Below, piece by piece: positions 37,255 through 47,006 of a stretch of 64,000 bases of DNA; position 1 is the first letter of the stretch; each line of letters begins with the position of its first letter. A program made the position numbers and the translations under genes. This DNA comes from Mycobacterium sp. D16R12 (lineage in GTDB: Bacteria > Actinomycetota > Actinomycetes > Mycobacteriales > Mycobacteriaceae), in the NCBI RefSeq assembly GCF_002013465.1, contig NZ_MAFC01000013.1, positions 230,165-294,164 of the forward strand, in the 5' to 3' direction. Under the pieces are notes generated by a model. That model ran no database searches, was not told where the DNA came from, and worked only from the letters and a program-made list of their open reading frames with translations.

Positions 37255-37678
37255 ACACCACGACCGGCTCCCGGCGGGTGAACACCCAACCGGCGGGCCC
37301 GCGTTCGTACTTATCGAGATAGCGCACGGCCATCACATTGTCATGAAACGAGTCGCGGTCTCCGTCCGTCCCGCGCAGGTAGATGTGGTGCGCCAGGCAG
37401 TAGACCTCGCCCGTCGCGGTATCGCCGCTGACAGTCGCCGTCTGCTGGCCAATGAGGTGGTAGGTCGCGTGCAGCGGCGCCAGCGCCGCCACAATCGAAT
37501 CCGCTATGGCCTCGCGGCCCTGCAGGGCGGCCGAATCACCCCGGCGGAGCAGAGCGGGAGGGCGCACCAGCTCGGCGTCGGAAGAGAACAATCCGACGAG
37601 TACGTCGACGTCGCGGCGGTCTGCCGCGCTGGCGTACCGGGCGACGAGATCTTGGATGGCGAGTCGGTCATCGGTCAC
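37223..37678 (-). CDS. SnoaL/NTF2-like protein
   Basis: About 151 aa with the SnoaL cone fold: LAIQDLVARYASAADRRDVDVLVGLFSSDAELV, ATYHLIGQQTATVSGDTATGEVYCLAHH and RYLDKYERGPAGWVFTRREPV. Could be a small isomerase, dehydratase or binding protein. Start GTG 37678; ATG 37711 is a longer alternative that would run into the 23-bp operator. Confidence 0.8.
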   Translation of the reverse strand: MTDDRLAIQDLVARYASAADRRDVDVLVGLFSSDAELVRPPALLRRGDSAALQGREAIADSIVAALAPLHATYHLIGQQTATVSGDTATGEVYCLAHHIYLRGTDGDRDSFHDNVMAVRYLDKYERGPAGWVFTRREPVVVFSEDRPVRVG

Positions 37679-37706
37679 GAATGGAAAGCCTATGGGGCCT
37701 CGATCT

Positions 37707-37729
37707 CCCAACCAACTGATCGGTTAGGG
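37707..37729. promoter_or_regulatory. 23-bp operator, copy 2
   Basis: CCCAACCAAC-N4-CGGTTAGGG, 18 of 23 positions identical to 4947-4969. It overlaps the -10-like TAGGGT (37725-37730) that lies 7 nt before the SDR ATG, so binding should block transcription. Confidence 0.65.
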
Positions 37730-37737
37730 TGCGGCTC

Positions 37738-38517
37738 ATGGATATCAATGGTGTGTCTGCAATCGTCACGGGTGGTGCCTCGGGTCTTGGCGCCGCAACT
37801 GCTCGCCTGCTCGCTGAGCAGGGCGCCAAGGTCGTTATCGCCGACGTTCAGGACGAAAAGGGTGAGGCTCTGGCCAAGGAACTCGGTGGGGCTTTCGTGC
37901 ACACCGATGTCACCAGCGAGGCCGACGGTATCGCCGCCGTCGACGCCGCCAAGGAACTCGGCCCGGTGCGCGTCCTCGTCAACTGCGCGGGCGTCGGCTG
38001 GCCCGGACGCACCATCGGCAAGGACGGGCAGTACGCCTCGGCGCACTCCCTGGACATCTTCTCCAAGGTCATCGGCATCAACCTGATTGGCTCGTTCAAC
38101 CTGATCCGTCTCGCGGCCACCGCGATCAGCCAGGAAGAGCCCGTCGACGAGTTCGGTGAGCGCGGCGCCATTGTCAACACCGCCTCCGTCGCTGCGTTCG
38201 ACGGTCAGATCGGTCAGGCCGCGTACTCGGCGTCGAAGGGTGGCATTGTCGGCATGACCCTCCCGATCGCGCGCGATCTGTCGGTTGTCGGCATCCGCGT
38301 CAACACCATCGCGCCCGGCCTCATCGACACCCCGATCTATGGCGAGGGTGAGTCCGCGCAACAGTTCAAGGACCGCCTCGCACCGAACGTGCTGTACCCG
38401 CAGCGCCTGGGTAACCCCGAAGAATTCGCGTCGCTGGCCCTCGAGCTGGTCACCAACAGCTACATGAACGCCGAGACGATTCGCATCGACGGCGGAGCCC
38501 GCCTCCAGCCGAAGTAG
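37738..38517 (+). CDS. Short-chain dehydrogenase, 3-hydroxyacyl-CoA dehydrogenase type 2-like
   Basis: 259-aa SDR: Rossmann TGGASGLGAATARLLAEQGAKVVIADVQ, NCAGVGWPGRT, catalytic S-Y-K in NTASVAAFDGQIGQAAYSASKGG and NTIAPGLIDTPIYGE. Resembles HSD17B10/Rv1144-type 3-hydroxyacyl-CoA dehydrogenases, so it fits beta-oxidation. ATG 37738 is leaderless by geometry (TAGGGT-N7-ATG). Shares its operator with the acyl-CoA dehydrogenase operon at 4991. Confidence 0.92.
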   Translation: MDINGVSAIVTGGASGLGAATARLLAEQGAKVVIADVQDEKGEALAKELGGAFVHTDVTSEADGIAAVDAAKELGPVRVLVNCAGVGWPGRTIGKDGQYASAHSLDIFSKVIGINLIGSFNLIRLAATAISQEEPVDEFGERGAIVNTASVAAFDGQIGQAAYSASKGGIVGMTLPIARDLSVVGIRVNTIAPGLIDTPIYGEGESAQQFKDRLAPNVLYPQRLGNPEEFASLALELVTNSYMNAETIRIDGGARLQPK

Positions 38518-38552
38518 CGCTACTTGTCGGTGGCCTATGGAACATTGGAGAG

Positions 38553-39791
38553 ATGGCCACCACGGCGACAGTGGAGACACTGTCGAACGCGGACGAGGCT
38601 GCCGAGCACATTGCTCGGCAGTCTTTCGCCGACGCACATGTCGGCACGGTCGGGCTGGAGCTGGAATCTCATACCGTCGAGCTGGCTGCTCCGCACCGTC
38701 GAGTCACCTGGCGCCGCCTCCATGAGATCGCGGACTCGGTTCCCGACCTGCCCGGATCCAGCGCGATTACGTTCGAACCGGGCGGTGCCGTCGAACTCTC
38801 CGGCCCTCCGCGTGCCGACGTGTGGTCCGCAATCTCCTCGATGCGGGCCGATCACGAGATCCTGACCTCGACGTATCGTGACGCCGGGGTCGCACTCGCC
38901 AGCCTGGGCACCGACCCGTTGCGAGCACCCGAACGCGTCAATCCCGGGGCCCGATATGCGGCGATGGCCAGCCATTTTGGCGCCGCTGGATACGGCGAGA
39001 CTGCGCTGCAGATGATGACCTGCACGGCGTCATTGCAGGTCAATCTGCAATCCGGGACGCCACGTCAGTGGCGGGACAGGTTCGCGCTGGCGCAACGGAT
39101 CGGTCCCACGATGGCGGCGCTGTCGGCATCCTCGCCGATGCTTGCGGGTTGTCGTACCGGTCGGCAAAACACTCGACAGTGGATCTGGGAGAAGCTGGAT
39201 CCGCGGCGCTGCGCCCCGGTCGAGATCGGCTCCGACCCGACCGAATCCTGGGCCAGATATGCCCTGCGCGCGCCCGTCATGCTGGTGCGAAACAAGGACG
39301 GCGCCGAAGCGGTTGTCACCCATGTGCCGTTTCAATCCTGGGTCGACGGGTCCGTGCAGCTAGCGGGGCGCGCCCCCACCACCGAAGACCTCGACTATCA
39401 CCTGACCACACTGTTCCCGCCGGTGCGGCCGCGACGCTGGCTGGAGCTGCGGTATCTGGATGCCGCACCGGATTGGTGGTGGCCCGCGCTGGCCTTCACC
39501 GTGGTCGCGGCGCTCGATCATCCGCAGGTCGCCGATGTCGCCGCAGAGGCGGTGGAACCGCTTGGTGACGCCTGGGAGGTGGCGGCGCGGGTCGGCCTGG
39601 CGGATCCGGCCCTGCATGCGGCCGGGCGCCGGCTGGTGTCGGCGGCGAGCGCGGTGGCGCCGCCCGAATTGGCCGCGGATATGGCATTCCTTGTGGAGCG
39701 TGTCGAGCAAGGCCGTTGCCCCGCAGATGATTTCATCGACAATGTCACCGAATACGGGGTGGAGCGGGCCTTCTCGGGAGCCACCCAATGA
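38553..39791 (+). CDS. egtA: Ergothioneine biosynthesis glutamate-cysteine ligase EgtA
   Basis: 412 aa. Makes gamma-glutamylcysteine for Egt[22 protein letters not shown] (substrate/metal glutamates), [32 protein letters not shown] and [18 protein letters not shown] are EgtA hallmarks. First gene of the operon; its stop overlaps egtB by 4 bp. GGAGAG abuts the ATG. Confidence 0.95.
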   Translation: MATTATVETLSNADEAAEHIARQSFADAHVGTVGLELESHTVELAAPHRRVTWRRLHEIADSVPDLPGSSAITFEPGGAVELSGPPRADVWSAISSMRADHEILTSTYRDAGVALASLGTDPLRAPERVNPGARYAAMASHFGAAGYGETALQMMTCTASLQVNLQSGTPRQWRDRFALAQRIGPTMAALSASSPMLAGCRTGRQNTRQWIWEKLDPRRCAPVEIGSDPTESWARYALRAPVMLVRNKDGAEAVVTHVPFQSWVDGSVQLAGRAPTTEDLDYHLTTLFPPVRPRRWLELRYLDAAPDWWWPALAFTVVAALDHPQVADVAAEAVEPLGDAWEVAARVGLADPALHAAGRRLVSAASAVAPPELAADMAFLVERVEQGRCPADDFIDNVTEYGVERAFSGATQ

Positions 39792-41083
39792 TCCGGGAGA
39801 ACCTGGCGCGGGATCTTGAAGCGGCACGCGCACGCACGCTGACGATCACCGACCATGACGATGCCGAGTTGCATCGTCAGTACGACCCGTTGATGAGTCC
39901 TTTGGTGTGGGACCTCGCGCATATCGGCCAGCAAGAAGAGTTGTGGCTGCTGCGCGGTGGAGATCCGCGAAAGCCGGGGATGCTGCCCGGTGACATCGAG
40001 TCCCTCTACGACGCCTTCCAACACCCCCGAGCCAGCAGGGTGCAGCTGCCGCTGCTCTCACCGGCCCAGGCACGGTCCTTCTGTCACGAGGTGCGGGGCC
40101 GGGTTTTGGACCGGCTGGAGGCGCTGCCCTCCGACGGTTCCGCGCGGTCGGACGAATTCATCTACTCCATGGTGCTCAGCCACGAGCATCAACACGACGA
40201 AACCATGTTGCAGGCCTTGTCGATTCGCCGCGGGGCCGCGCTGCTGGAACGCGTTGGCCCGTTGCCTCCGGGACGGCTCGGGGTCGCGGGAACCTCGGTG
40301 CTCGTGCCGGAGGGCCCGTTTGTGCTGGGCGTCGATGCGATCGACGAGCCGTTCTCGCTTGATAACGAGCGGCCCGCGCATATGGTGGATCTCAAGAGCT
40401 TCCGAATCGGCAGGGTGCCGGTGACCAATGCGGAGTGGTCGGCATTCATCGCCGACGGTGGCTACCGGCGCCAGGAATTCTGGACCGAGGCCGGGTGGGC
40501 ACACCGATGTGCGGAAGATCTGACGGCGCCCAAGTTTTGGCACTCGGGCGGCACGCTCACGCGGTTCGGTCGTGAGCTGGAGATCGTGCCCGACGAGCCG
40601 GTGCAACATGTGAGCTTTCACGAGGCCCAGGCCTACGCCACTTGGGCAGGTGCGCGATTGCCGACCGAGGCCGAATGGGAAAAGGCCTGTGTCTGGGATG
40701 CGGAAGCCTCTGCGCGACGGCGGTTTCCGTGGGGCGAGGGTGCACCGAGCCAAGACAGAGCCAATCTGGGTGGAGGTGCGCTGGGTCCGGCCCCGGTCGG
40801 GGCATACCCCGAGTCGGCGTCGGCCTATGGCGTTGAGCAGATGCTCGGTGATGTGTGGGAGTGGACGACATCCCCGCTGCGGCCGTGGCCCGGTTTCACG
40901 CCGATGATCTATCAGCAGTACAGCGAGCCATTCTTCGAAGGTTCGGGGGCCGGTGACTATCGCGTGCTACGTGGAGGTTCGTGGGCGGTGGCGCCATCGA
41001 TCATGCGGCCCAGCTTCCGGAACTGGGATCATCCGATCCGGCGGCAAATCTTCTGCGGTGTTCGTCTGGCCTGGGACGTCTAG
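39788..41083 (+). CDS. egtB: Ergothioneine biosynthesis sulfoxide synthase EgtB
   Basis: 431-aa non-haem iron enzyme that joins gamma-Glu-Cys (or Cys) to hercynine. DinB-like N-terminal domain with iron ligands in [20 protein letters not shown] and [14 protein letters not shown]-terminal FGE-sulfatase domain: [40 protein letters not shown] and RVLRGGSWA. Coupled to egtA and one base before egtC. Confidence 0.96.
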   Translation: MIRENLARDLEAARARTLTITDHDDAELHRQYDPLMSPLVWDLAHIGQQEELWLLRGGDPRKPGMLPGDIESLYDAFQHPRASRVQLPLLSPAQARSFCHEVRGRVLDRLEALPSDGSARSDEFIYSMVLSHEHQHDETMLQALSIRRGAALLERVGPLPPGRLGVAGTSVLVPEGPFVLGVDAIDEPFSLDNERPAHMVDLKSFRIGRVPVTNAEWSAFIADGGYRRQEFWTEAGWAHRCAEDLTAPKFWHSGGTLTRFGRELEIVPDEPVQHVSFHEAQAYATWAGARLPTEAEWEKACVWDAEASARRRFPWGEGAPSQDRANLGGGALGPAPVGAYPESASAYGVEQMLGDVWEWTTSPLRPWPGFTPMIYQQYSEPFFEGSGAGDYRVLRGGSWAVAPSIMRPSFRNWDHPIRRQIFCGVRLAWDV

Positions 41084-41084
41084 C

Positions 41085-41765
41085 ATGTGCCGTCATCTGG
41101 GCTGGCTGGGCGAGCCGCGTAGCCTGGCGTCGCTGATACTCGAACCGCCGCATGGTCTTCTGGTGCAGTCGTATTCGCCACGGCGCCAAAAACACGGCCT
41201 GGTGAACGCCGACGGCTGGGGTGCCGGATTCTTCGCCGATGGTGCGCCCCGCAGGTGGCGTAGCGCACGGCCGCTGTGGGGTGATGCCTCCTTCGCCTCG
41301 GTGGCCCCAGTGCTGCGCAGCCGATGCGTGGTGGCGGCGGTCCGTTCCGCCAGTGCCGGAATGCCGATCGACGAATCCGCGGCCGCTCCGTTCACGGACG
41401 GAACATGGCTGTTGTCTCACAACGGGATAGTCGATCGTGGTGCGGTGGGCGAGGTCTCCGGCGCCGAATCGGTGGTGGACAGTGCGGTGCTGGCGGCGCG
41501 CATATTCGCATCGGGACCAGAGAACCTGGGGGAGGTAGTTCGGCAGATCGGGACTGCTGATCCGGGGGCCCGGCTGAACATACTGGCGGCGAACGGAAAT
41601 GAGTTGATCGCCACGACCTGGGGTGACACCCTGTCGATTTTGGAGGCCGCCGACGGTGTCGTGGTGGCGAGTGAACCGTACGACGACGACCCGTCCTGGG
41701 TCGACATCCCGGACCGGCAATTGGTGCGGGTACGCGATGGGAAGGTAGAGATAAGAGGATTATGA
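41085..41765 (+). CDS. egtC: Ergothioneine biosynthesis amidohydrolase EgtC
   Basis: 226-aa class II glutamine-amidotransferase-like Ntn hydrolase removing the gamma-glutamyl group. Starts MCRHLGWLG, so C2 is the nucleophile. [10 protein letters not shown] and [10 protein letters not shown] are family motifs. ATG 41085 lies 1 bp after the egtB stop; the stop overlaps egtD by 4 bp. Confidence 0.95.
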   Translation: MCRHLGWLGEPRSLASLILEPPHGLLVQSYSPRRQKHGLVNADGWGAGFFADGAPRRWRSARPLWGDASFASVAPVLRSRCVVAAVRSASAGMPIDESAAAPFTDGTWLLSHNGIVDRGAVGEVSGAESVVDSAVLAARIFASGPENLGEVVRQIGTADPGARLNILAANGNELIATTWGDTLSILEAADGVVVASEPYDDDPSWVDIPDRQLVRVRDGKVEIRGL

Positions 41766-42730
41766 CTCCGTCGTCCCCCATGACCCTGGAGAACCACTTA
41801 GCCTCTGGCGCGGCAGCAGAGGCGCTACGACGTGATGTTCGGCAGGGTCTGACCGCAGACGCGAAATCGCTTCCCCCAAAATGGTTTTACGACGAGGTGG
41901 GCAGTGATCTGTTCGATGAGATCACTCGGCTGCCGGAGTACTACCCCACGCGGACCGAGGCTGGGTTGTTGCGGGCCCATGCGGCCGATATCGCGTCGGC
42001 ATCCGGCGCCGACACCCTGGTGGAGCTGGGCAGCGGCACCTCCGAGAAGACCCGGATGCTGCTCGATGCGCTGGCTCCCAGTACCTTCATCCCCTTCGAT
42101 GTGGACTCCGGTGTGCTGCGTGCTGCGGGAGACGCGCTCGTCGATGAGTATCCGGGGATGCGGGTCCGCGCTGTGTGTGGGGACTTCGAGAAGGACCTCG
42201 GTCGGATTCCCCGGGAGGGCAGGCGCCTGGTCGCCTTCTTGGGATCCACGATCGGAAATCTGACCGCCGGGCCGCGGGCACTATTCCTGGCCGATGTCGC
42301 GGCCACGCTGCAATCCGGCGAAATGCTCTTACTGGGAACTGATTTGGTCAAGGACACCGAGCGTCTGGTACGGGCCTACGACGACAGCGCCGGAGTGACC
42401 GCTGCCTTCAACCGCAACGTACTGGCGGTGATAAACCGTGAACTCGATGCTGATTTCGACCTGGAGGCCTTCGAACACGTCGCATTGTGGAACAGCGACG
42501 AGGAGCGCATGGAGATGTGGTTGCGTTCGGCGCGCGATCAGCGGGTAACCATCGAAGCCCTGGATCTCGCGGTCGATTTCGGGGCCGGGGAGATGATGCT
42601 GACCGAGGTGTCGTGCAAGTTCCGGCAGGCGGGCGTGGCAAGAGAGCTAGCCGCCGCAGGCCTGCGTCAGACTCATTGGTGGACAGATGATTCCCATGAC
42701 TTCGGACTGTCGCTGGCGGTGAAGCAGTGA
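41762..42730 (+). CDS. egtD: L-histidine N-alpha-methyltransferase EgtD
   Basis: 322 aa. Trimethylates histidine to hercynine with S-adenosylmethionine. [50 protein letters not shown] (AdoMet site), [10 protein letters not shown] and [20 protein letters not shown]. Last bases overlap egtE. Confidence 0.97.
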   Translation: MTPSSPMTLENHLASGAAAEALRRDVRQGLTADAKSLPPKWFYDEVGSDLFDEITRLPEYYPTRTEAGLLRAHAADIASASGADTLVELGSGTSEKTRMLLDALAPSTFIPFDVDSGVLRAAGDALVDEYPGMRVRAVCGDFEKDLGRIPREGRRLVAFLGSTIGNLTAGPRALFLADVAATLQSGEMLLLGTDLVKDTERLVRAYDDSAGVTAAFNRNVLAVINRELDADFDLEAFEHVALWNSDEERMEMWLRSARDQRVTIEALDLAVDFGAGEMMLTEVSCKFRQAGVARELAAAGLRQTHWWTDDSHDFGLSLAVKQ

Positions 42731-43797
42731 GCTTGGGTGAGGAGTGGAGGCAGGCTAGGCCACCGGTTCTCGGTGTGCATCTGGATTCGGCCGCCTGCTC
42801 ACGGCAGAGCGTTGACACCATTCGTGCGGTGGCTCAGCACGCTGAACATGAGGCGCAGATCGGCGGTTACGTGGCGCAGGAAGCTGCGGCGCCGGTTCTC
42901 GAGGCCGGACGGGCCGCAGTACGTCACATGACGGGCATGCCCGAGGCGCAGGTGCATTTCACCACGGGCGCGGCCGATGCGTTGCGTACGCTTCTGCAGT
43001 CGTGGCCCGCCGATGCCGGGCGGGTTATCGCATGTCTGCCAGGAGAATTCGGACCCAATCTGATGATCATGAACCACTTCGGATTTAGTCCGGTGTGGCT
43101 GCCGGCCGACGGGGACGGCCGAGCCGATCTGGACGGGATCGAGGTGTTTCTGCGCCGTGAGAAGGTGGACTTGGTGCATTTCACGGCCCTCGGCAGCCAC
43201 CGCGGCACGGTACAGCCCGCCGCTGAAGTGGTCGCGTTGGCGCGGGCGGCCGGGGTGCCCGTCGTAGTTGATGCCGCGCAGGCCCTTGGTCATATCGACT
43301 GCACCTACGGCGCGGACGCCATGTACGCACCGTCACGCAAGTGGTTGGCCGGGCCTCGTGGGGTGGGGGTGCTGGCCGTCAATCCGACTCTTGCACATCT
43401 GGTTCCGCAGTGGGCGGGACATGTCGAGGCGCATGTCGCGGGCTGGGTGGGTCTGTCGGTCGCGGTGGGTCAGCATCTGGCGGCCGGTCCCGCCGAGGTT
43501 CAGGCCGCGCTGGCCGAGCGTGGAAGATCGGCACGAAAGATCTTGGGGGAAATCAAGGATTGGCGGGTGGTGGAATCCGTGGACGAGCTCAGCGCCACCA
43601 CCACACTGGAGCCGGTCGGGGACATCGACGTTGTCGCGGTGCGGGCGCGCCTCATCGCCGAACACTCGATCGTGACGACGGCCGCCGAGACCGTGCGAGC
43701 GCCGTTCGAGATGACCAAGCCGGTGTTGCGGATCAGCCCGCATGTAGATGGCACCGATGAGGAGCTGGAACAGTTGGCCGAAGCCCTACGGACGTAA
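42727..43797 (+). CDS. egtE: Ergothioneine biosynthesis PLP-dependent C-S lyase EgtE
   Basis: 356 aa. Cleaves hercynylcysteine sulfoxide to ergothioneine. Class V aminotransferase fold: [43 protein letters not shown] and the PLP lysine in [17 protein letters not shown] start overlapping egtD by 4 bp. Completes the egtABCDE set. Confidence 0.94.
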   Translation: MSLGEEWRQARPPVLGVHLDSAACSRQSVDTIRAVAQHAEHEAQIGGYVAQEAAAPVLEAGRAAVRHMTGMPEAQVHFTTGAADALRTLLQSWPADAGRVIACLPGEFGPNLMIMNHFGFSPVWLPADGDGRADLDGIEVFLRREKVDLVHFTALGSHRGTVQPAAEVVALARAAGVPVVVDAAQALGHIDCTYGADAMYAPSRKWLAGPRGVGVLAVNPTLAHLVPQWAGHVEAHVAGWVGLSVAVGQHLAAGPAEVQAALAERGRSARKILGEIKDWRVVESVDELSATTTLEPVGDIDVVAVRARLIAEHSIVTTAAETVRAPFEMTKPVLRISPHVDGTDEELEQLAEALRT

Positions 43798-43937
43798 CCG
43801 GTCCGAGGTTGTCACACGGCAGCTGGATGTTATGAGTTGAGCATGAGTATGTATGGGAGCTGACTCTCGCAACTAGACGCAATATGCTTATACTTGCGAA
43901 TTGAGTGTTACAGCAACATGTAAATCTGGGGGTTGAT

Positions 43938-44480
43938 GTGCTTAAAGAGCTCGTGGTCGCAGCTGGTGTAATTGCTGCTGGAGGGTTGCTGGGGATGTCG
44001 GTCGTGGCCAACGCCGAGCCGCCCAAGAGCCCTTATCCGGATCTCAGTCGATACGCCAAGGTCGACTTCGAGAGCTACCGCCTGCCGCCTAATGATGACG
44101 ATTACTGGTTCAGCACACCTGCCGGACTGAACTGTGGGATCTGGGCAGACGGCAGTTTCGGGTGCACCGGCGCGATACCGGGTGCTCCGGCAGGGGCCAA
44201 TCAGATTGGTTGGTTCCAGGGGGACTGGCAGCCACACTTCGATGAAACGCGGCAGCCGAGATTCGTCAACCCCCAGGGCCTCGCGCAACGTGTCATTCCT
44301 CGCAATAGCTACATCGTGGTGAACCATTCGAGTGCCGCGACGACGTGTGCGGTCACCGATTCCGATGGTGTCTACTGCTTCAAAACAGGCTTTGGGAAGG
44401 GTGGCGGTGGCGCCTACGCAGCCGCTCGATTCATCGTCAGCCCGCCGGTCACTCATATCGGTGAGGCACCCACCAGCTAG
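43938..44480 (+). CDS. Secreted protein of unknown function, paralogue A
   Basis: 180 aa. GTG 43938 follows TGGGGG (43927-43932) and gives a good signal peptide (LKELVVAAGVIAAGGLLGM...ANAEP). Mature part: YPDLSRYAKVDFESYRL, WFSTPAGLNCGIWADGSFGCTGAIPGAP, NQIGWFQGD and TCAVTDSDGVYCF. Four cysteines in two close pairs. Followed by a paralogue. No known domain recognised. Confidence 0.8.
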   Translation: MLKELVVAAGVIAAGGLLGMSVVANAEPPKSPYPDLSRYAKVDFESYRLPPNDDDYWFSTPAGLNCGIWADGSFGCTGAIPGAPAGANQIGWFQGDWQPHFDETRQPRFVNPQGLAQRVIPRNSYIVVNHSSAATTCAVTDSDGVYCFKTGFGKGGGGAYAAARFIVSPPVTHIGEAPTS

Positions 44481-44508
44481 GTATAGCAAGGGATTCAAGG
44501 AGGGGTAC

Positions 44509-45039
44509 ATGAGGAAATTGGCTGCAATATTTGGAGTTTCGGCCGTTGTTGTCGGGGTGGTCAACGCTGCCGCCGCGTCCGCAGATCCGCAGGCGAATCC
44601 GTACCCGGATGTCAGTCGCTACGCGAAACTCGACTCGGAGGGCTTTCGACTCGGATCCGATAGCGAAAATCTCTGGTTCAGCACCCCGCGCGGGCTCAAC
44701 TGCGGGATATGGGCCGACGGCAGCTTCGGCTGCAACGGGCCGATTCCGGGCTCTCCGGCAGGCACCAACCAGATTGGATGGTTTGTCGGTGACGGTCAGC
44801 CGCATTTCGATAACACCTCGACAGTCAGATTCGTGAATCCCGCTGGGCTGCAACAGCGACTGCTTCCACGCAATAGATACATCGAGCTGGGGAAGACGGT
44901 CTGTGCCGTGAGTGGCAACGACAGTGTCTATTGTGGGTGGACCCAATACCGATACGGGAGTTCGAGCGACGCTGGCCAGTTCATTATTGGCCTCGACGGC
45001 ACCTTCCTAGGCGCACCGCCGTCGAAGGATGGCAGCTAG
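44509..45039 (+). CDS. Secreted protein of unknown function, paralogue B
   Basis: 176 aa. Strong AAGGAGGGG before ATG 44509; signal peptide ends AAAASADP. Matches paralogue A through YPDVSRYAKLDSEGFRLGS, WFSTPRGLNCGIWADGSFGCNGPIPGSPAGTNQIGWF and LLPRNRYIELGKTVCAVSGNDSVYCG. Cysteine spacing conserved. Overlaps the convergent GCS2 gene by 4 bp. Confidence 0.8.
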   Translation: MRKLAAIFGVSAVVVGVVNAAAASADPQANPYPDVSRYAKLDSEGFRLGSDSENLWFSTPRGLNCGIWADGSFGCNGPIPGSPAGTNQIGWFVGDGQPHFDNTSTVRFVNPAGLQQRLLPRNRYIELGKTVCAVSGNDSVYCGWTQYRYGSSSDAGQFIIGLDGTFLGAPPSKDGS

Positions 45040-46511
45040 ATCATTTCCCAGGTGTGCACGGGCTCGTTGGAATGCATGTGCTCGCAATACATCCGGAGCA
45101 TCTCGGTGAGCGCTGCATGACGGCTCGATCCGCGTTCCTGCAGTGCGCCGACGGTATGTGTCTGCCAGGCCGCGCCGTTGATACCCGATTTCGCACGCGC
45201 CTCGATGACGCCGAGATAGCGTTCGCGCACTTCGGTCGCCACACCCCACCGTTGCAACCCCTCATGGGCCATGGGCAGCAGGTGTCGTAGCGTCAATTCA
45301 TCGGCGGTGATCTCGCCGACGCCGGGCCAATACATTCGTGCCTCTGCACCACGGCGCGCACCTTCGAGGAAATTGTCATGGGCTGCAGCGAAAGTCATCT
45401 TGGTCCACACCGGACGGTCATCCTCGGACAGCGCTCGCAGCGCACCGTAATAGAACGCAGCGTTGGCCATCACGTCGATGACCGTCGGCCCGGCGGGCAG
45501 CACCCGATTCTCTACGCGCAGGTGCGGGGTGCCGTCGACGACGTCGTAGATCGGCCGGTTCCAGCGGTAGATGGTGCCGTTGTGCAGCCGCAGTTCCTGA
45601 AGCCGCGGCGCCCTGCCGGCCTCGAGCTCGGCCACGGGGTCCTCGTCGGAGATCTCCGGTAACAGCGACGGAAAGTAAAGGACGTTCTCTTCGAACAGGT
45701 CGAAGATCGAGGTGATCCAGCGCTCGCCGAACCACACCCTGGGTCGCACTCCCTGCACCTTGAGTTCCTGCGGGCGGGTGTCGGTGGACTGCGTGAAGAG
45801 CTCGATGCGCGTCTCGGCCCACAGGGACTTGCCGAAGAAGAACGGTGAGTTGGCGGCGAGCGCCACCTGCGGACCGGCCAGCAGCTGGGCGGCATTCCAG
45901 TTGGCGGCGAAGTCGTCGGGTGCCACCTGCAGATGCAACTGCATGCTGGTGCACGCCGATTCCGGGGCAATCGAGGGCGACCTGACGCTGAGCCGCTCCG
46001 CACCGGCGATGTCGATCTGCATGTCCTCGCCGCGGGCGGTGAACACTGCGTCGTTCAATGCCCGGTACCGAGAGGATGGGCTCATCCACGCGCCATCTAG
46101 ATGTTCGGGCATCACTGTCGGCAGGATGCCGATCATCACGATGTGCGCGCCGCGCTCGCCGGCCCGCTGCTCGGCGGCATTGAGGCTGGCCCGCACGTCG
46201 CCTTCGAGTTCGAGGGCCGCCGACCCCGAAAGCGCGCGGGGCGGCACATTCAACTCGATGTTGTAGGCGCCCAGTTCTGTCTGGAAGGCCGGATCGGCGA
46301 TCGAGGCGAGGACTTCGGTGTTCGTCATCGCCGGCTGGTAGTTGCCGTCGACCAGGTTGAATTCGATCTCCATGCCGGTGAGTGGTCGTTCGAAGTCGAA
46401 TCGGGACTCCGACAGCATGGTCTCGAACACGTCCAGGCAGTTCTGCACCTTGGTGCGATAGGCCCGGCGGTGCTCACCGGTGAACTGGGTGCGCGCGACC
46501 TCGTCGCCCAT
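45036..46511 (-). CDS. GCS2-family glutamate-cysteine ligase-like protein (Rv3698-type position)
   Basis: 491 aa. GCS2-type active-site segments: RPLTGMEIEFNLVDGNYQPAMTNTEVL, YNIELNVPPRALSG, CTSMQLHLQVAPDDFAANWNAAQLLAG, LRLHNGTIYRWNRPIYD and LRVENRVLPAGPTVIDVMANAAFY. A carboxylate-amine ligase is likely, but mycobacteria lack glutathione and egtA is already present, so the product is unknown. Start ATG 46511. Confidence 0.85.
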   Translation of the reverse strand: MGDEVARTQFTGEHRRAYRTKVQNCLDVFETMLSESRFDFERPLTGMEIEFNLVDGNYQPAMTNTEVLASIADPAFQTELGAYNIELNVPPRALSGSAALELEGDVRASLNAAEQRAGERGAHIVMIGILPTVMPEHLDGAWMSPSSRYRALNDAVFTARGEDMQIDIAGAERLSVRSPSIAPESACTSMQLHLQVAPDDFAANWNAAQLLAGPQVALAANSPFFFGKSLWAETRIELFTQSTDTRPQELKVQGVRPRVWFGERWITSIFDLFEENVLYFPSLLPEISDEDPVAELEAGRAPRLQELRLHNGTIYRWNRPIYDVVDGTPHLRVENRVLPAGPTVIDVMANAAFYYGALRALSEDDRPVWTKMTFAAAHDNFLEGARRGAEARMYWPGVGEITADELTLRHLLPMAHEGLQRWGVATEVRERYLGVIEARAKSGINGAAWQTHTVGALQERGSSRHAALTEMLRMYCEHMHSNEPVHTWEMI

Positions 46512-46706
46512 GGGTCGTATTGTTCCTCACCCAGGGCCTTGGACCTGGCGATTTGCCCGCACGCGGCCCGGGACGATTCGCCGAAAAAAGGTTGAAAAAC
46601 ATGGAACCGAATCAGTACCAGGCCCGTCGTATCTGATCAGAGGCACAATCTGGCGACGAACTGCGCCATCACGTGCGCGCAGGACCGGTTCCTTGGGGAG
46701 GTAACT

Positions 46707-47006
46707 ATGAGCGACATCATGAAGGCCAACGGTGCGGAGATGTCACGGTTGGCGAGTCGCGTGGCAGGACGTGCCAAGGATGCGGTTCCCGACGTTGATT
46801 TCGAGGCGGCGGCCAACTCGGTCGCCGGCACCGAGTTCGCCACGGTGCTGCGTGCGGTCAGCGCGGCGCTCAAGCGCGCCGGGGGTGGCGCCTCCGAACG
46901 CATCGAGAGCATCTCGAACTTCGTGCAGAACAGCTCGGGGGCGTTGACCGGCCAGGACGCCGTCAACCGCCGCCAGGTGTCCAGGGTTGCGGAGGTCAAC
47001 CTGTGA
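46707..47006 (+). CDS. EspC-like type VII secretion-associated small protein
   Basis: 99 aa, helical, Ala-rich, no signal peptide: NGAEMSRLASRVAGRAKDAVPDVDFEAAANSVAG and EFATVLRAVSAALKRAGG. Size, composition and position before a WXG-type protein suggest an ESX substrate or chaperone-like partner (EspC/DUF2580 type); this is inference. GGGGAGG precedes ATG 46707. Its TGA overlaps the next GTG by 4 bases. Confidence 0.65.
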   Translation: MSDIMKANGAEMSRLASRVAGRAKDAVPDVDFEAAANSVAGTEFATVLRAVSAALKRAGGGASERIESISNFVQNSSGALTGQDAVNRRQVSRVAEVNL

